Positions 33,693 to 41,717 of a stretch of 64,000 nucleotides of DNA are shown here, piece by piece (the first letter of the stretch is position 1; each line of letters opens with the position of its first letter). The notes below the pieces were generated by a model, which worked only from the letters and a program-made list of their open reading frames with translations, did no database searches and had not been told where the DNA came from. Position numbers and translations under genes: made by a program. Origin of the DNA: an uncultured Holophagaceae bacterium (GTDB lineage: Bacteria; Acidobacteriota; Holophagae; Holophagales; Holophagaceae); NCBI GenBank assembly GCA_903884655.1, contig CAISFO010000060.1:186001-250000 (forward strand). The letters run 5' to 3'.

Positions 33693-35720
33693 ATGGGTCA
33701 TTCCCGAATTCTCTTTTCCCTGGCGGCCCTGTCCGTCATGGCCGTGGCCGCCGAGATCGACCTGAAGCCTGGCGAGGCCATCGTCACGGTCAGCGCCGAG
33801 GCCCAGCCGGTGGACGTCGTCCGCACCCCTGCCCCCGTCCGCATCGTCGAGGCCGAAGAGCTGGCGCGCCTGGGCAGCCGCACCCTGGGCGAGCTGTTGG
33901 AGGTGCTCCAGCCAGGCTCGCTGATGCCCACGGGCGGCGCCGGCTCCCAGGCCTCGGTCTTCCTCAACGGCACCCTCAGCCGGAATGTGGTGGTGCTGCT
34001 GGATGGCCTGCGCGTCAACGACCCCACCACCATCAGCCCCGACCTGGGCGCCCTCAGCCTCATCGGGATCGGCCGGGTGGAGCTGGTGCTGGGGCCATCC
34101 TCCGTGCTCCATGGCAGCGACGCCATCGGCGGCGTCATCGCGCTCACCAGCCTGGGGCGCGGGGCCGATGGCTGCCATGGCCAGACCGGCCTCAAGCTGG
34201 GCACGGATGGTCAGGTCCAGGGCACCGCCCAGGTGCAGCTGACCGGCGCCCGGGGCTGGGTCGCCGCCGGCGCCGAAGCCGTGAAGCAGAACAACGGCTT
34301 CCCGGACGATTCGTTCCGCCAGGCCGGTGGCTTCCTTCGCCTGGGGGGGAACCTTGGCACAGCTGAGTTCTCGGCCAACTACCGCAACAGCGGTCAGACG
34401 GCCTCGGTGCCCTTCACCACGCTGTCCTATCCGGGTTTCGGGCGCGCCTACCTGCCGGGCCGCGAGACCCAGGCGCGGCAGGAGAGCTGGGGCACCAGCC
34501 TCCGCTGGCCGCTGGCGCCGGGCCTCGTCCTGGAGGAAACCCTCCAGGTGCTCTCCAGCAACAGTTCCGACCCCGGCAGCGACACGACACCCCAGCAGTC
34601 GCGCCGTGATTTCCGCCGTGTGGAGGACCAGCTCACGCTGACCTGGACCCCGGCGAAGGGCTTCCGGCTCTCGGGGCGCCTCGACGGCAGCCAGGACACC
34701 AGTCACGCCATGAACTATTACGATCCGTCCACCTACGCGGCCGTGTTCTACCGTGGCGAGGGCCACGACCTGGCCGGGGCACTGGAGTCGCGGTGGACCC
34801 TGACCGAGGGCCTGGACTGGGTGGCGGGCCTGCGCCGGGACCGCGGCCATCGGGACCTCACCCGTCTCGATACGGACATCCGCAGCCGGGCCGGCAGCGC
34901 CGAGGCTGGCACCTGGCGCTCGGGGTTGAACTGGGTGCTCCGTCCGGAGCTGCGTCTCTACGCCAGCGCGGGCCAGGGCTTCCGCATGCCCAACACCACG
35001 GAATTCACCCTGAACGCCCAGGCCGAAAGCCAGGATGGCAAGGTCTACCCCATCCAGCCTGAACGCAGCCGCACCCTCCAGGTGGGCGCCACGGGGCTCT
35101 GCGCCGGGCACTGGGAGTACCGTTTTGAGGCGCAACGCACCTTCGTCAACCACCTGCTGGCCTATGTGTACGACACCAGCTTCGCCTATCCCCCGCTCTT
35201 CACCTCGCACTATGCGAACCAGGGCAGCATCCGCGCCCAGAGCCTGGAAGGCGCGCTGGGCTGGCGCGGTGGCACCGATGTGGCCTACGGCTGGGAGCTG
35301 CTCCTCCGCAGCCAGGAGACCCGCGACCTGGACCACAATGCTCCCGGGCAGGCGTTCGGCGAGCAGAATCCAGCCATCGTCCGCCATCCCTTCTTCACCA
35401 GCGCCCTCTCCGCCTTCGCCCAGTCGAAGGCCTGGCGGGGGGATGTCCGCTTCGGCCGCATCGGAGCCCGCTACGACATCCACGATCTCACCTACGCCGT
35501 GATCCCCGTGAAGCCCTACAACGATCTCAGCCTGGGCCTCAGCCACGAACCCCTGAAGAGGCTGACCGTGGCCCTGCGAGGGGAACACCTGCTGCAGCCG
35601 AAACAGACCCTGCAGGACTGGCTGAGTGGCCGCTACGATCAGAACGGCAACGCCGCCCTGGTCTACGGCTTCCCGGCCCCGGGTGCCCGCTGGTCCCTGG
35701 CCGCCACCTGGAGGTGGTGA
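33693..35720 (+). CDS. btuB: TonB-dependent cobalamin receptor (BtuB-like)
   Basis: A 675-residue outer-membrane beta-barrel receptor. A signal peptide (ILFSLAALSVMAVAAE) is followed by the plug domain (PAPVRIVEAEELARLGSRTLGELLEVL, VFLNGTLSRNVVVLLDGLRVNDP, GIGRVELVLGPSSVLHGSDAIGGVI). The barrel ends with the aromatic terminal residue in WSLAATWRW. GLSHEPLKRLTVALRGEHLLQ is typical of the last strands. The ATG at 33693 has GGAGG just before it; nearby upstream ATGs are alternatives. The cobalamin riboswitch and the downstream btuFCD genes identify the ligand. Confidence 0.93.
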   Translation: MGHSRILFSLAALSVMAVAAEIDLKPGEAIVTVSAEAQPVDVVRTPAPVRIVEAEELARLGSRTLGELLEVLQPGSLMPTGGAGSQASVFLNGTLSRNVVVLLDGLRVNDPTTISPDLGALSLIGIGRVELVLGPSSVLHGSDAIGGVIALTSLGRGADGCHGQTGLKLGTDGQVQGTAQVQLTGARGWVAAGAEAVKQNNGFPDDSFRQAGGFLRLGGNLGTAEFSANYRNSGQTASVPFTTLSYPGFGRAYLPGRETQARQESWGTSLRWPLAPGLVLEETLQVLSSNSSDPGSDTTPQQSRRDFRRVEDQLTLTWTPAKGFRLSGRLDGSQDTSHAMNYYDPSTYAAVFYRGEGHDLAGALESRWTLTEGLDWVAGLRRDRGHRDLTRLDTDIRSRAGSAEAGTWRSGLNWVLRPELRLYASAGQGFRMPNTTEFTLNAQAESQDGKVYPIQPERSRTLQVGATGLCAGHWEYRFEAQRTFVNHLLAYVYDTSFAYPPLFTSHYANQGSIRAQSLEGALGWRGGTDVAYGWELLLRSQETRDLDHNAPGQAFGEQNPAIVRHPFFTSALSAFAQSKAWRGDVRFGRIGARYDIHDLTYAVIPVKPYNDLSLGLSHEPLKRLTVALRGEHLLQPKQTLQDWLSGRYDQNGNAALVYGFPAPGARWSLAATWRW

Positions 35721-35722
35721 GC

Positions 35723-36559
35723 ATGTCCCGCTGGTCCATCCCCCGCCTTCTCGCCCTGCTGCTTCTCGCGCTGCCGCTCCTGGCGATGCGGCCCCAGCGG
35801 GTGGTGAGCCAATCGGTGGGCACCGACGAGCTGCTGTTGGCCTTGGCGGACCCTGACCAGATCGCGGCCTTGAGCCACATCAGCCACGACGAACGCTTCA
35901 GCCCGGTGGCCGCTGCCGCGAAGCGGTTTCCCGCCATTCATGACAGCGACGCAGAGAGCGTGCTGCGGTACCGCCCGGATCTGGTGCTGGCCGCCAGCTA
36001 CACCCGCCCCGAAACCATGGCACTGCTGAGACGGGCCGGGGTCAAGCTGGTGGTGCTGGACCGTTTCGACACCCTGGAAGACGTCTACGCGAGCCTGCGG
36101 TACCTGGCCCGTGAGCTGGGCCAGGAAGCCCGCGCCGAAGCCGTCATCCGCGAAAGCCAGCTCCGGGTGAACGCCCTGGCCGCCAGACTCAAGGGTGTGC
36201 GCCCGGTGCGGGTGGTCGCCGCCGGGATCTATCCCTTCACGGCCGGTTCGGGCACCACCTTCCAGGACCTCTGCGATCACGCTGGCGCCCTGAATGTCGC
36301 CGCCGAAGCTGGGATCAAGGGGCATGCCCCGACGCCCTCCGAGAAGCTGCTGGTCTGGAAGGTGGACGTGCTCGTTGCGGCCGGGGATGACCATATCCGC
36401 GAACGGCTGGGCGAGCTGCCTCACTACCGTGTCCTGCCCGCCTTCAAGGCTGGGCACGTCGTGGTGATTCCGGGCCCCATGATGTCCAGCGTCTCCCACC
36501 ACCGCATCGCCACCTACGAAGCCCTGGCCCGGGCGCTGCATCCGGAGCGCTTCCGGTGA
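35723..36559 (+). CDS. btuF: Cobalamin ABC transporter substrate-binding protein (BtuF-like)
   Basis: A 278-residue periplasmic binding protein of the FecB/BtuF fold with an N-terminal signal segment (RLLALLLLALPLLAM). Motifs include PQRVVSQSVGTDELLLAL, LRYRPDLVLAASYTRPETMALLRRAG, and a C-terminal VVIPGPMMSSVSHHRIATYEALARAL. A GGAGG site eight bases before the ATG overlaps the btuB stop region. Its stop overlaps the permease start, so the genes are coupled. It should hand corrinoid to the BtuCD transporter. Confidence 0.9.
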   Translation: MSRWSIPRLLALLLLALPLLAMRPQRVVSQSVGTDELLLALADPDQIAALSHISHDERFSPVAAAAKRFPAIHDSDAESVLRYRPDLVLAASYTRPETMALLRRAGVKLVVLDRFDTLEDVYASLRYLARELGQEARAEAVIRESQLRVNALAARLKGVRPVRVVAAGIYPFTAGSGTTFQDLCDHAGALNVAAEAGIKGHAPTPSEKLLVWKVDVLVAAGDDHIRERLGELPHYRVLPAFKAGHVVVIPGPMMSSVSHHRIATYEALARALHPERFR

Positions 36560-37545
36560 GAACCCGCTTCGCCCTCCCCATGCTGCTGACGCTGCTCGTC
36601 ATGACCTTCCTGGCTTCGCTGGCCTTTGGCGAGCTGCGGTTGAGCTTCGGGCAGGTGGTCGGCGCCCTGACAGGGAATGGCGGCGATGACATCGCCCGCA
36701 CGGTGGTACGGGACTTCCGGCTGCCCCGGGCCCTGGTGGGCCTGACGGTGGGGGCGGCCCTGGGGGCCAGCGGCGTGGTGATGCAGGCCTTCTTCCGCAA
36801 TCCCCTGGCCAGTCCTGGCCTCCTGGGCGTGAGCAGCGGTGGGGCCCTGGGGGCCGTGGCGGTGCTGGCCACGGGACCCCTGCTGGGGTTCGCCGCGGCC
36901 ACGATGTGGGCCCTGCCGCTGGCCTCCGTCCTGGGCGCCTTCGCGGCCACCGGCGCGGTGCTGATCCTCGCTCAGCGGGGCGCGGGCACCGAGCGGCTGC
37001 TGCTATCGGGGGTGGCCCTCAATGCGCTGCTGGGGGCCGGCACCAGCTTCCTGCTCACCACCACCGCGGGCCACTTCGAAGTGAACGCCCAGATCCTGTT
37101 CTGGCTCATGGGTGGGCTGGAAAGCCGCAGCTGGGAGCATGTGTGGATGGGAGGCCCGCCGATCCTGCTGGCCTGCCTGCTGCTGCTGCCCCTGGGGCGC
37201 GCCATGAACCTCCTGAGCCTGGGCGAGCTGAGCGCCCAGAGCCTCGGGGTGGATGTGCGCAGGCTGCGCCGCCAGCTCATCGTGCTCTCGACGGTGCTCA
37301 CGGCGCTTGCCACGGCCGTGGCGGGCATCGTCGGCTTCGTGGGCCTGGTGGTACCCCACGTGCTGCGCCTGGCCTTCGGACCGGACCACCGGCGCCTGCT
37401 GCCCTATTCGATGCTCGGCGGCGCGGCCTTCCTGCTGGCCTGCGACCTCGTCACCCGGCTCTTCCCCCTGGGCCTGCGCCTCGGTGTCGTCACCGCCCTG
37501 GTCGGCGGTCCCTTCTTCCTTTGGCTGCTGCGGAGGCCGCGATGA
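36556..37545 (+). CDS. btuC: Cobalamin ABC transporter permease (BtuC/FecCD family)
   Basis: A 329-residue membrane protein with about ten transmembrane segments and the FecCD signature: RDFRLPRALVGLTVGAALGASGVVMQAFFRNPLASPGLLGVSSGGALGAV, FVGLVVPHVLRLAFGPDHRRLLPYS and GGPFFLWLLRRPR at the end. The GTG start overlaps the btuF stop (GTGA). It forms the inner-membrane channel with the following ATPase. Confidence 0.95.
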   Translation: MRTRFALPMLLTLLVMTFLASLAFGELRLSFGQVVGALTGNGGDDIARTVVRDFRLPRALVGLTVGAALGASGVVMQAFFRNPLASPGLLGVSSGGALGAVAVLATGPLLGFAAATMWALPLASVLGAFAATGAVLILAQRGAGTERLLLSGVALNALLGAGTSFLLTTTAGHFEVNAQILFWLMGGLESRSWEHVWMGGPPILLACLLLLPLGRAMNLLSLGELSAQSLGVDVRRLRRQLIVLSTVLTALATAVAGIVGFVGLVVPHVLRLAFGPDHRRLLPYSMLGGAAFLLACDLVTRLFPLGLRLGVVTALVGGPFFLWLLRRPR

Positions 37546-37600
37546 GGGCAGGCCTCTGGCTTCGGACTTCAGACGCCGGGGAAGGCGTGGAGGCGACGCG

Positions 37601-38323
37601 ATGACCCCCGCCCTCCTGGCCTCGAATCTCGCCGTGCCCAGTCGCCTGGAGCCGGTGACTCTGGAGCTGGGGTCCGGAGAAATGGTGGCCATGGTGGGAC
37701 CCAATGGGGCGGGCAAGTCCTCGCTGATCCAGGCCCTGGCCGGTCTGCTCCCGGCCCAGGGCCTCATCGCATGGAATGGACAGTCCCTGTCGCACATTGC
37801 CGCGGCGGAGCGGGGGCGGCGTCTGGCCTGGGTGGGTCAGGATGCGCTGTTCGAATTCGCCTTCCCGGTGTGCGAAGTCGTGGCCCAGGGCCGCTTCGCC
37901 TGGGAGGACGATCCCACGGGCGTGGCGGAAGCCATGTCCCTGCTGGATCTCACCCACCTGGCGGACCGGCCTGTGACCAGGCTTTCCGGCGGGGAACGCC
38001 ACCGCGTGGCCCTGGCCCGGGCCCTGGCCACCGGGGCCCCCATCCAGCTCTGGGACGAGCCCGTGGCCCAGCTGGACGTAAGGCATGCCCTGGAAGTGCT
38101 GCGCCTGGCCCGGCGGCTGACGGAGGGCGGCGGCACGGTAATGGTAAGCCTCCATGACCTGCGCGCCGCCTACCGCTTCGACCGCGTGCTGGTGCTTGAC
38201 CAGGGCCGCCTGGTGGGCAACGGGAAGCCCCACGACGTGCTCACTGCGCCGCTCATCCGCGAGGTCTTCCGGGTGGAAGCCACCTTTGTCGAATCCCTCG
38301 TGCCGGAGTTGCCAAACGATTAG
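37601..38323 (+). CDS. btuD: Cobalamin ABC transporter ATP-binding protein (BtuD-like)
   Basis: A 240-residue ABC ATPase: Walker A GPNGAGKSS, Q-loop WVGQDALF, signature LSGGERHRVALARAL, Walker B IQLWDEP, D-loop AQLD and switch His in SLHDL. It powers corrinoid import with the permease encoded 55 bases upstream. The frame is open upstream inside the permease gene, but ATG 37601 gives the normal length. Its last codons overlap by four bases the convergent DMT permease gene. Confidence 0.94.
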   Translation: MTPALLASNLAVPSRLEPVTLELGSGEMVAMVGPNGAGKSSLIQALAGLLPAQGLIAWNGQSLSHIAAAERGRRLAWVGQDALFEFAFPVCEVVAQGRFAWEDDPTGVAEAMSLLDLTHLADRPVTRLSGGERHRVALARALATGAPIQLWDEPVAQLDVRHALEVLRLARRLTEGGGTVMVSLHDLRAAYRFDRVLVLDQGRLVGNGKPHDVLTAPLIREVFRVEATFVESLVPELPND

Positions 38324-39183
38324 GGCTGTTGCCGCCGGAACAGATCGAAGGAGCCGATCACCGCCCCCAGCACGATCAGGCCCATGGCGGCCATGGACAC
38401 GACGGAAAGGCGCTTCCCCCCCCAGAGCACGAGGTTGAGGGTGGACAGCAGGGGCGTGAGGTAGGCCAGGGCCCCGATGACGCGGCTGTCGCCCCGCTTC
38501 AGGGCCGCGTCCCAGGCGTAAAAGGCCGCGCCCATGGGGCCGAGACCCAGCAGCAGGATGAGCACGCCATCCTTGACCGTGAGTGCCGGGATGGGCCCAC
38601 CCAAGAGGGTGGCATCCAGAGCGAAGAGGCCCAGCGAGAGAAGCCCCGATGCCAGGCAGAACCCCCCGACCGCGCCGGTCGGGAAGGGACGCACCCGCTT
38701 GGTGAGCAGCGAATAGCTGGACCAGGTGAAGGCCGCAGCCAGGGCCAGCAGGTAGCCGGGCAGGTTCGCGAGCTGGAGGCCCAGCCTGCCTCCGGAGATC
38801 ACCAGCGCCGCGCCCACCAGGCCGAGTAAGGCTCCGGCGACATGATGGAAGGTCAGGCGGCAATGGGACAGGTAGACCGGCGACAGCACCACGATGAGCA
38901 GGGGCCAGAGGTACTGGAGCAGGTTCACTTCCACGGCGGGCGCCAGCCGGAAGGCGGTGAAGAGGAGGGCGTGGTACCCGAAGATGCCGCCGATGCCCAC
39001 GACCAGCGTACCCAAGGGCACCTTCCAGTCCTTCACGCGGAGGAGCCCCACCAGCCCACCCACCACCAGGGCCAGACCCACGGACAGGAAGGGCGGCAGG
39101 TGGCCCAGACGCGAACCCAGCACCGCCAGGGTGCTCCAGATCAGGATCGCCAAGAGGGAAAGAGCCAGAGCTGACATGGACAT
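38320..39183 (-). CDS. EamA/DMT-superfamily permease
   Basis: A 287-residue protein with ten predicted transmembrane segments in two EamA repeats (SLLAILIWSTLAVLGSRLG; LLALAAAFTWSSYSLLTKRV). Residues EVNLLQYLWPLLIVVLSP and LAYLTPLLSTLNLVLWGGK are typical of drug/metabolite exporters, near YddG-type aromatic amino-acid exporters. GGAGGGG precedes the ATG. It starts directly after the antiporter stop, so both form one transcript; it is unrelated to the EamA gene at 28 kb beyond family level. Confidence 0.9.
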   Translation of the reverse strand: MSMSALALSLLAILIWSTLAVLGSRLGHLPPFLSVGLALVVGGLVGLLRVKDWKVPLGTLVVGIGGIFGYHALLFTAFRLAPAVEVNLLQYLWPLLIVVLSPVYLSHCRLTFHHVAGALLGLVGAALVISGGRLGLQLANLPGYLLALAAAFTWSSYSLLTKRVRPFPTGAVGGFCLASGLLSLGLFALDATLLGGPIPALTVKDGVLILLLGLGPMGAAFYAWDAALKRGDSRVIGALAYLTPLLSTLNLVLWGGKRLSVVSMAAMGLIVLGAVIGSFDLFRRQQP

Positions 39184-40416
39184 CTAGCCCCTCCGCCCGA
39201 GCACCCACCCCAGGCCGACCGGACCGGCGATGGTGGTGAGCAGCAGCGCGCCGATGATGCCCGCCTGCACATCAGGGCTCAGCAGTGGAACCCCGTTTAA
39301 GTGGAGCTGGGCGCCAGCCGCCACGAAGATGAGACCCACTTCGCCCCGGGGTACCATGCCCCAGCCCACCACGGCGGCGCGGATGCCTCGGCCGCCGCCG
39401 AAGCCAGCCAGGTATTTCCCCGCCACGCCGAGCAGCGCAAGCAGGGCGGCGAAGCCCAGGGTGGCGGGCTTGAACAGGGCCCCGGGATCCACCTTGGCGC
39501 CCATCAGCACGAAGAAGAGCGGCGACAGCACCGTCACCAGGGGGCGCACCAGCTCCTCGAGGGTGTGCCGTTCCCGTCGTTCCAGATCCTCGATGTGGGC
39601 GGGTTCGAGGATGAGTCCCGCCGCATAGGCGCCGACGATGGACGCCAATCCAGCGAGGTTCCCCAGCCAGGCCAGCAGGAAGGCGAAGCCCAGGCCCAGG
39701 GGCAGCAGCACCTGTTCGCCCCGGAAGCGGCTGGCGATGCGGAAGAGGTGCGGAGTGGCCATCCGTCCCAGGGTCAACGCCACGCCCAGGAAGCCCAACG
39801 CCAGGGCCAGCGTCTTCATCAGGCCGGGTCCCGCCATGGCGCCGGATGCGGCTCCGACCAGGCCGGAGACCGCCACCAGCACCAGCAGGCCCAGCACGTC
39901 GTCCACCACGGCGGCGCCCACGATGATGCGGCCCTCCAGGGAATCCGAGGCCCCCTTCTCCCGCAGCACCTGGGCCGAGATGCCAATGCTGGTAGCGCAA
40001 AGGCAGGCCCCGATGAAGAGGTCCAGCACGAAGGGCGAGCCCTGAGGCAACAACACCCAGGCCCCGGCCAGTCCCGCCGCCATGGGCAGCACCACGCCGA
40101 TGACCGCCACCCGCAGCGAGGCCACGCCGACTTTCAGCATCTGGGGCACCGTGGATTCCAGCCCCACGGCGAACATGAGCACCACCACGCCCAGGCCCCC
40201 CAACAGCTCGGTGGCGGGGGAGGCCGCCACCTCCGGGAACAGGGACCAGGACCGGTGCAGGGCCGTGAGGGCGAGACCCACCGCCAACTCGCCCGTGACC
40301 GCCGGCAGCTTCAGGCGCACCGCCAACTCCCCGCCCACCTTGGCCGACAGCCAAAGAAGGGCCAGTAGCATGAGCGTACTGGCCAGGGGGTCGTGCATCA
40401 GGACTGCCATGGGCAT
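39184..40416 (-). CDS. Monovalent cation:proton antiporter (CPA2/KefB family)
   Basis: A 410-residue protein with 12-13 hydrophobic segments. Family marks include LKLPAVTGELAVGLAL, GGLGVVVLMFAVGLESTVPQML, GACLCATSIGISAQVLREKG, the ion-site region GAAVVDDVLGLLVLV with the paired Asp, SPLFFVLMGAKVD and GWGMVPRGEVGLIF. It lacks the C-terminal TrkA-N nucleotide-binding domain of Kef channels. Probably exchanges Na+ or K+ for protons at the inner membrane. It is the promoter-proximal gene of a pair with the EamA permease. Confidence 0.93.
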   Translation of the reverse strand: MPMAVLMHDPLASTLMLLALLWLSAKVGGELAVRLKLPAVTGELAVGLALTALHRSWSLFPEVAASPATELLGGLGVVVLMFAVGLESTVPQMLKVGVASLRVAVIGVVLPMAAGLAGAWVLLPQGSPFVLDLFIGACLCATSIGISAQVLREKGASDSLEGRIIVGAAVVDDVLGLLVLVAVSGLVGAASGAMAGPGLMKTLALALGFLGVALTLGRMATPHLFRIASRFRGEQVLLPLGLGFAFLLAWLGNLAGLASIVGAYAAGLILEPAHIEDLERRERHTLEELVRPLVTVLSPLFFVLMGAKVDPGALFKPATLGFAALLALLGVAGKYLAGFGGGRGIRAAVVGWGMVPRGEVGLIFVAAGAQLHLNGVPLLSPDVQAGIIGALLLTTIAGPVGLGWVLGRRG

Positions 40417-40455
40417 GGAACCTCGGGGAAGGCTGTTCCCAGGCTAGGCTGAAGC

Positions 40456-41583
40456 ATGGTCTGGCTGGAAGCAGCATCCTGGGGTTCGGCGGGCGCCATC
40501 CTGGTTGGCCTGGCCCTGGTCCGACGCCACTGGGCGCGGCTGCCCCACCTGGACCCGGACCCGGCCCTTTCCCAGGCTCCGCCTTCCGTCTGCCTCTGCA
40601 TCCCCGTGCGCAATGAGGCGCAGGAGCTTCCCGCGGCCCTTGATTCCTGGCTGGCCCAGGACTATCCCCGGTTGAGCCTTTTGGTGGTGGACGATGGTTC
40701 AACGGACGGCAGCACCGAGATCCTCCGGCAGCGCGAGGCCACCCGCCCTGATCGCCTGCGGGTGCTCCGCAACGAGCACTTGCCTCCGGGCTGGCTGGGG
40801 AAGAACCACGCCCTGGACCTGGCCTCTCGGCAGCCGGAGTCGGAGAGCGCCGAGTGGCTGCTCTTTGCCGATGGCGACGTGCAGGCCTCGCCGAACCTGC
40901 TGCGCAGGGCGGTCGCTTTCGCCACCGCACAGCCGACGGACATCCTCGCGCTCATCCCGGCCATCGATGCGGTGGGCCCTGCCGAGCGCGTGATCCTGCC
41001 CTTGGCGGCCACGGCCTTCCTCATGGTGGTGCCGCCCCACCAGGTGCCTAACCCGCGGCATCCGGCCTTCTGCGGCGTGGGCGGGTTCACGCTGGTGCGC
41101 CGGACCGCGTACGACGCTGTGGGCGGCCATGCTGCCGCGCCTCTGGAGGCCATTGACGACATGATGCTGGCCCGGCGGGTGAAAGCGGCGGGGTTCATCA
41201 ACCGAATGGCCAGGGGCGGACCCGGCCTGCACTTGAGGATTTACCACGGCCTGGTGGAGCTGGTGCGGGCCATGCGGAAGAACAGCGCCGCCCTGCCTGC
41301 CTGGTGGCTGCTGCCCTTTGTCCTTCCGGTGGCCATGGTGATCGGTCTGGCCCCGCTCTGGCTCCCGTTCGCGGGGCACCCCGTCCTGGCGCTGCTGCTC
41401 TGGCTCCTGGTGCCGGCCCTGGCGGGCGACGTGCAGCAGCGCATGTCCAGGCGCCCCATGGATCCGCTGTGGGCCCTCTGGCCCCTGAACACACTGGTCT
41501 TCGTGGCGGGCACCGCCTGGGCGCTCTTGGACCGCCTCCGGGGCGTGAACCACTGGCGCGGACGGGATGTGCGGCTTCGCTAG
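40456..41583 (+). CDS. Family 2 glycosyltransferase, membrane-bound (HpnB/CrtQ-like)
   Basis: A 375-residue protein. An N-terminal membrane helix is followed by the GT-A core: VCLCIPVRNEAQELPAALDSW, LLVVDDGSTDGSTEIL and LFADGDVQASP with the DxD-type metal site. LPPGWLGKNHAL is the hallmark of the HpnB/CrtQ-like branch, and EAIDDMMLARRVKAAG is the acid-base region. Two or three C-terminal transmembrane segments complete it. Substrate may be a lipid such as a hopanoid or carotenoid, but no such genes are adjacent. It diverges from the antiporter gene with 39 bases between starts. Confidence 0.88.
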   Translation: MVWLEAASWGSAGAILVGLALVRRHWARLPHLDPDPALSQAPPSVCLCIPVRNEAQELPAALDSWLAQDYPRLSLLVVDDGSTDGSTEILRQREATRPDRLRVLRNEHLPPGWLGKNHALDLASRQPESESAEWLLFADGDVQASPNLLRRAVAFATAQPTDILALIPAIDAVGPAERVILPLAATAFLMVVPPHQVPNPRHPAFCGVGGFTLVRRTAYDAVGGHAAAPLEAIDDMMLARRVKAAGFINRMARGGPGLHLRIYHGLVELVRAMRKNSAALPAWWLLPFVLPVAMVIGLAPLWLPFAGHPVLALLLWLLVPALAGDVQQRMSRRPMDPLWALWPLNTLVFVAGTAWALLDRLRGVNHWRGRDVRLR

Positions 41584-41608
41584 GCCCCCTCGCAAGGCAC
41601 TGCTGATT

Positions 41609-41706
41609 GCGGAAGGCACAAGAAGAGACCCTGTTCTTCTGACACGGCCCACGCTTCTTATTCTGTGATTCCTGTGATCCTTCCGCGATTTCCGTGACCA
41701 GCGCTT
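41609..41706. repeat. Intergenic repeat copy of the TTCCGCG/GACCAGCGC type
   Basis: Between convergent genes. The right unit (41661-41706) reads TTCTGTGATTCCTGTGATCC, then TTCCGCGATTTCCGTGACCAGCGC, clearly related to 46770-46815. A shorter inverted unit GCGGAAGGCACAAGAA is at 41609-41624. It is thus a second, more degraded copy of the element found after recA. Confidence 0.6.
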
Positions 41707-41717
41707 TTGCCCCGCGT

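Noticed and set aside
33612..35588. 658-codon minus-strand frame opposite btuB
   Set aside because: It is antisense of a complete TonB-dependent receptor under a riboswitch and lacks recognisable motifs.
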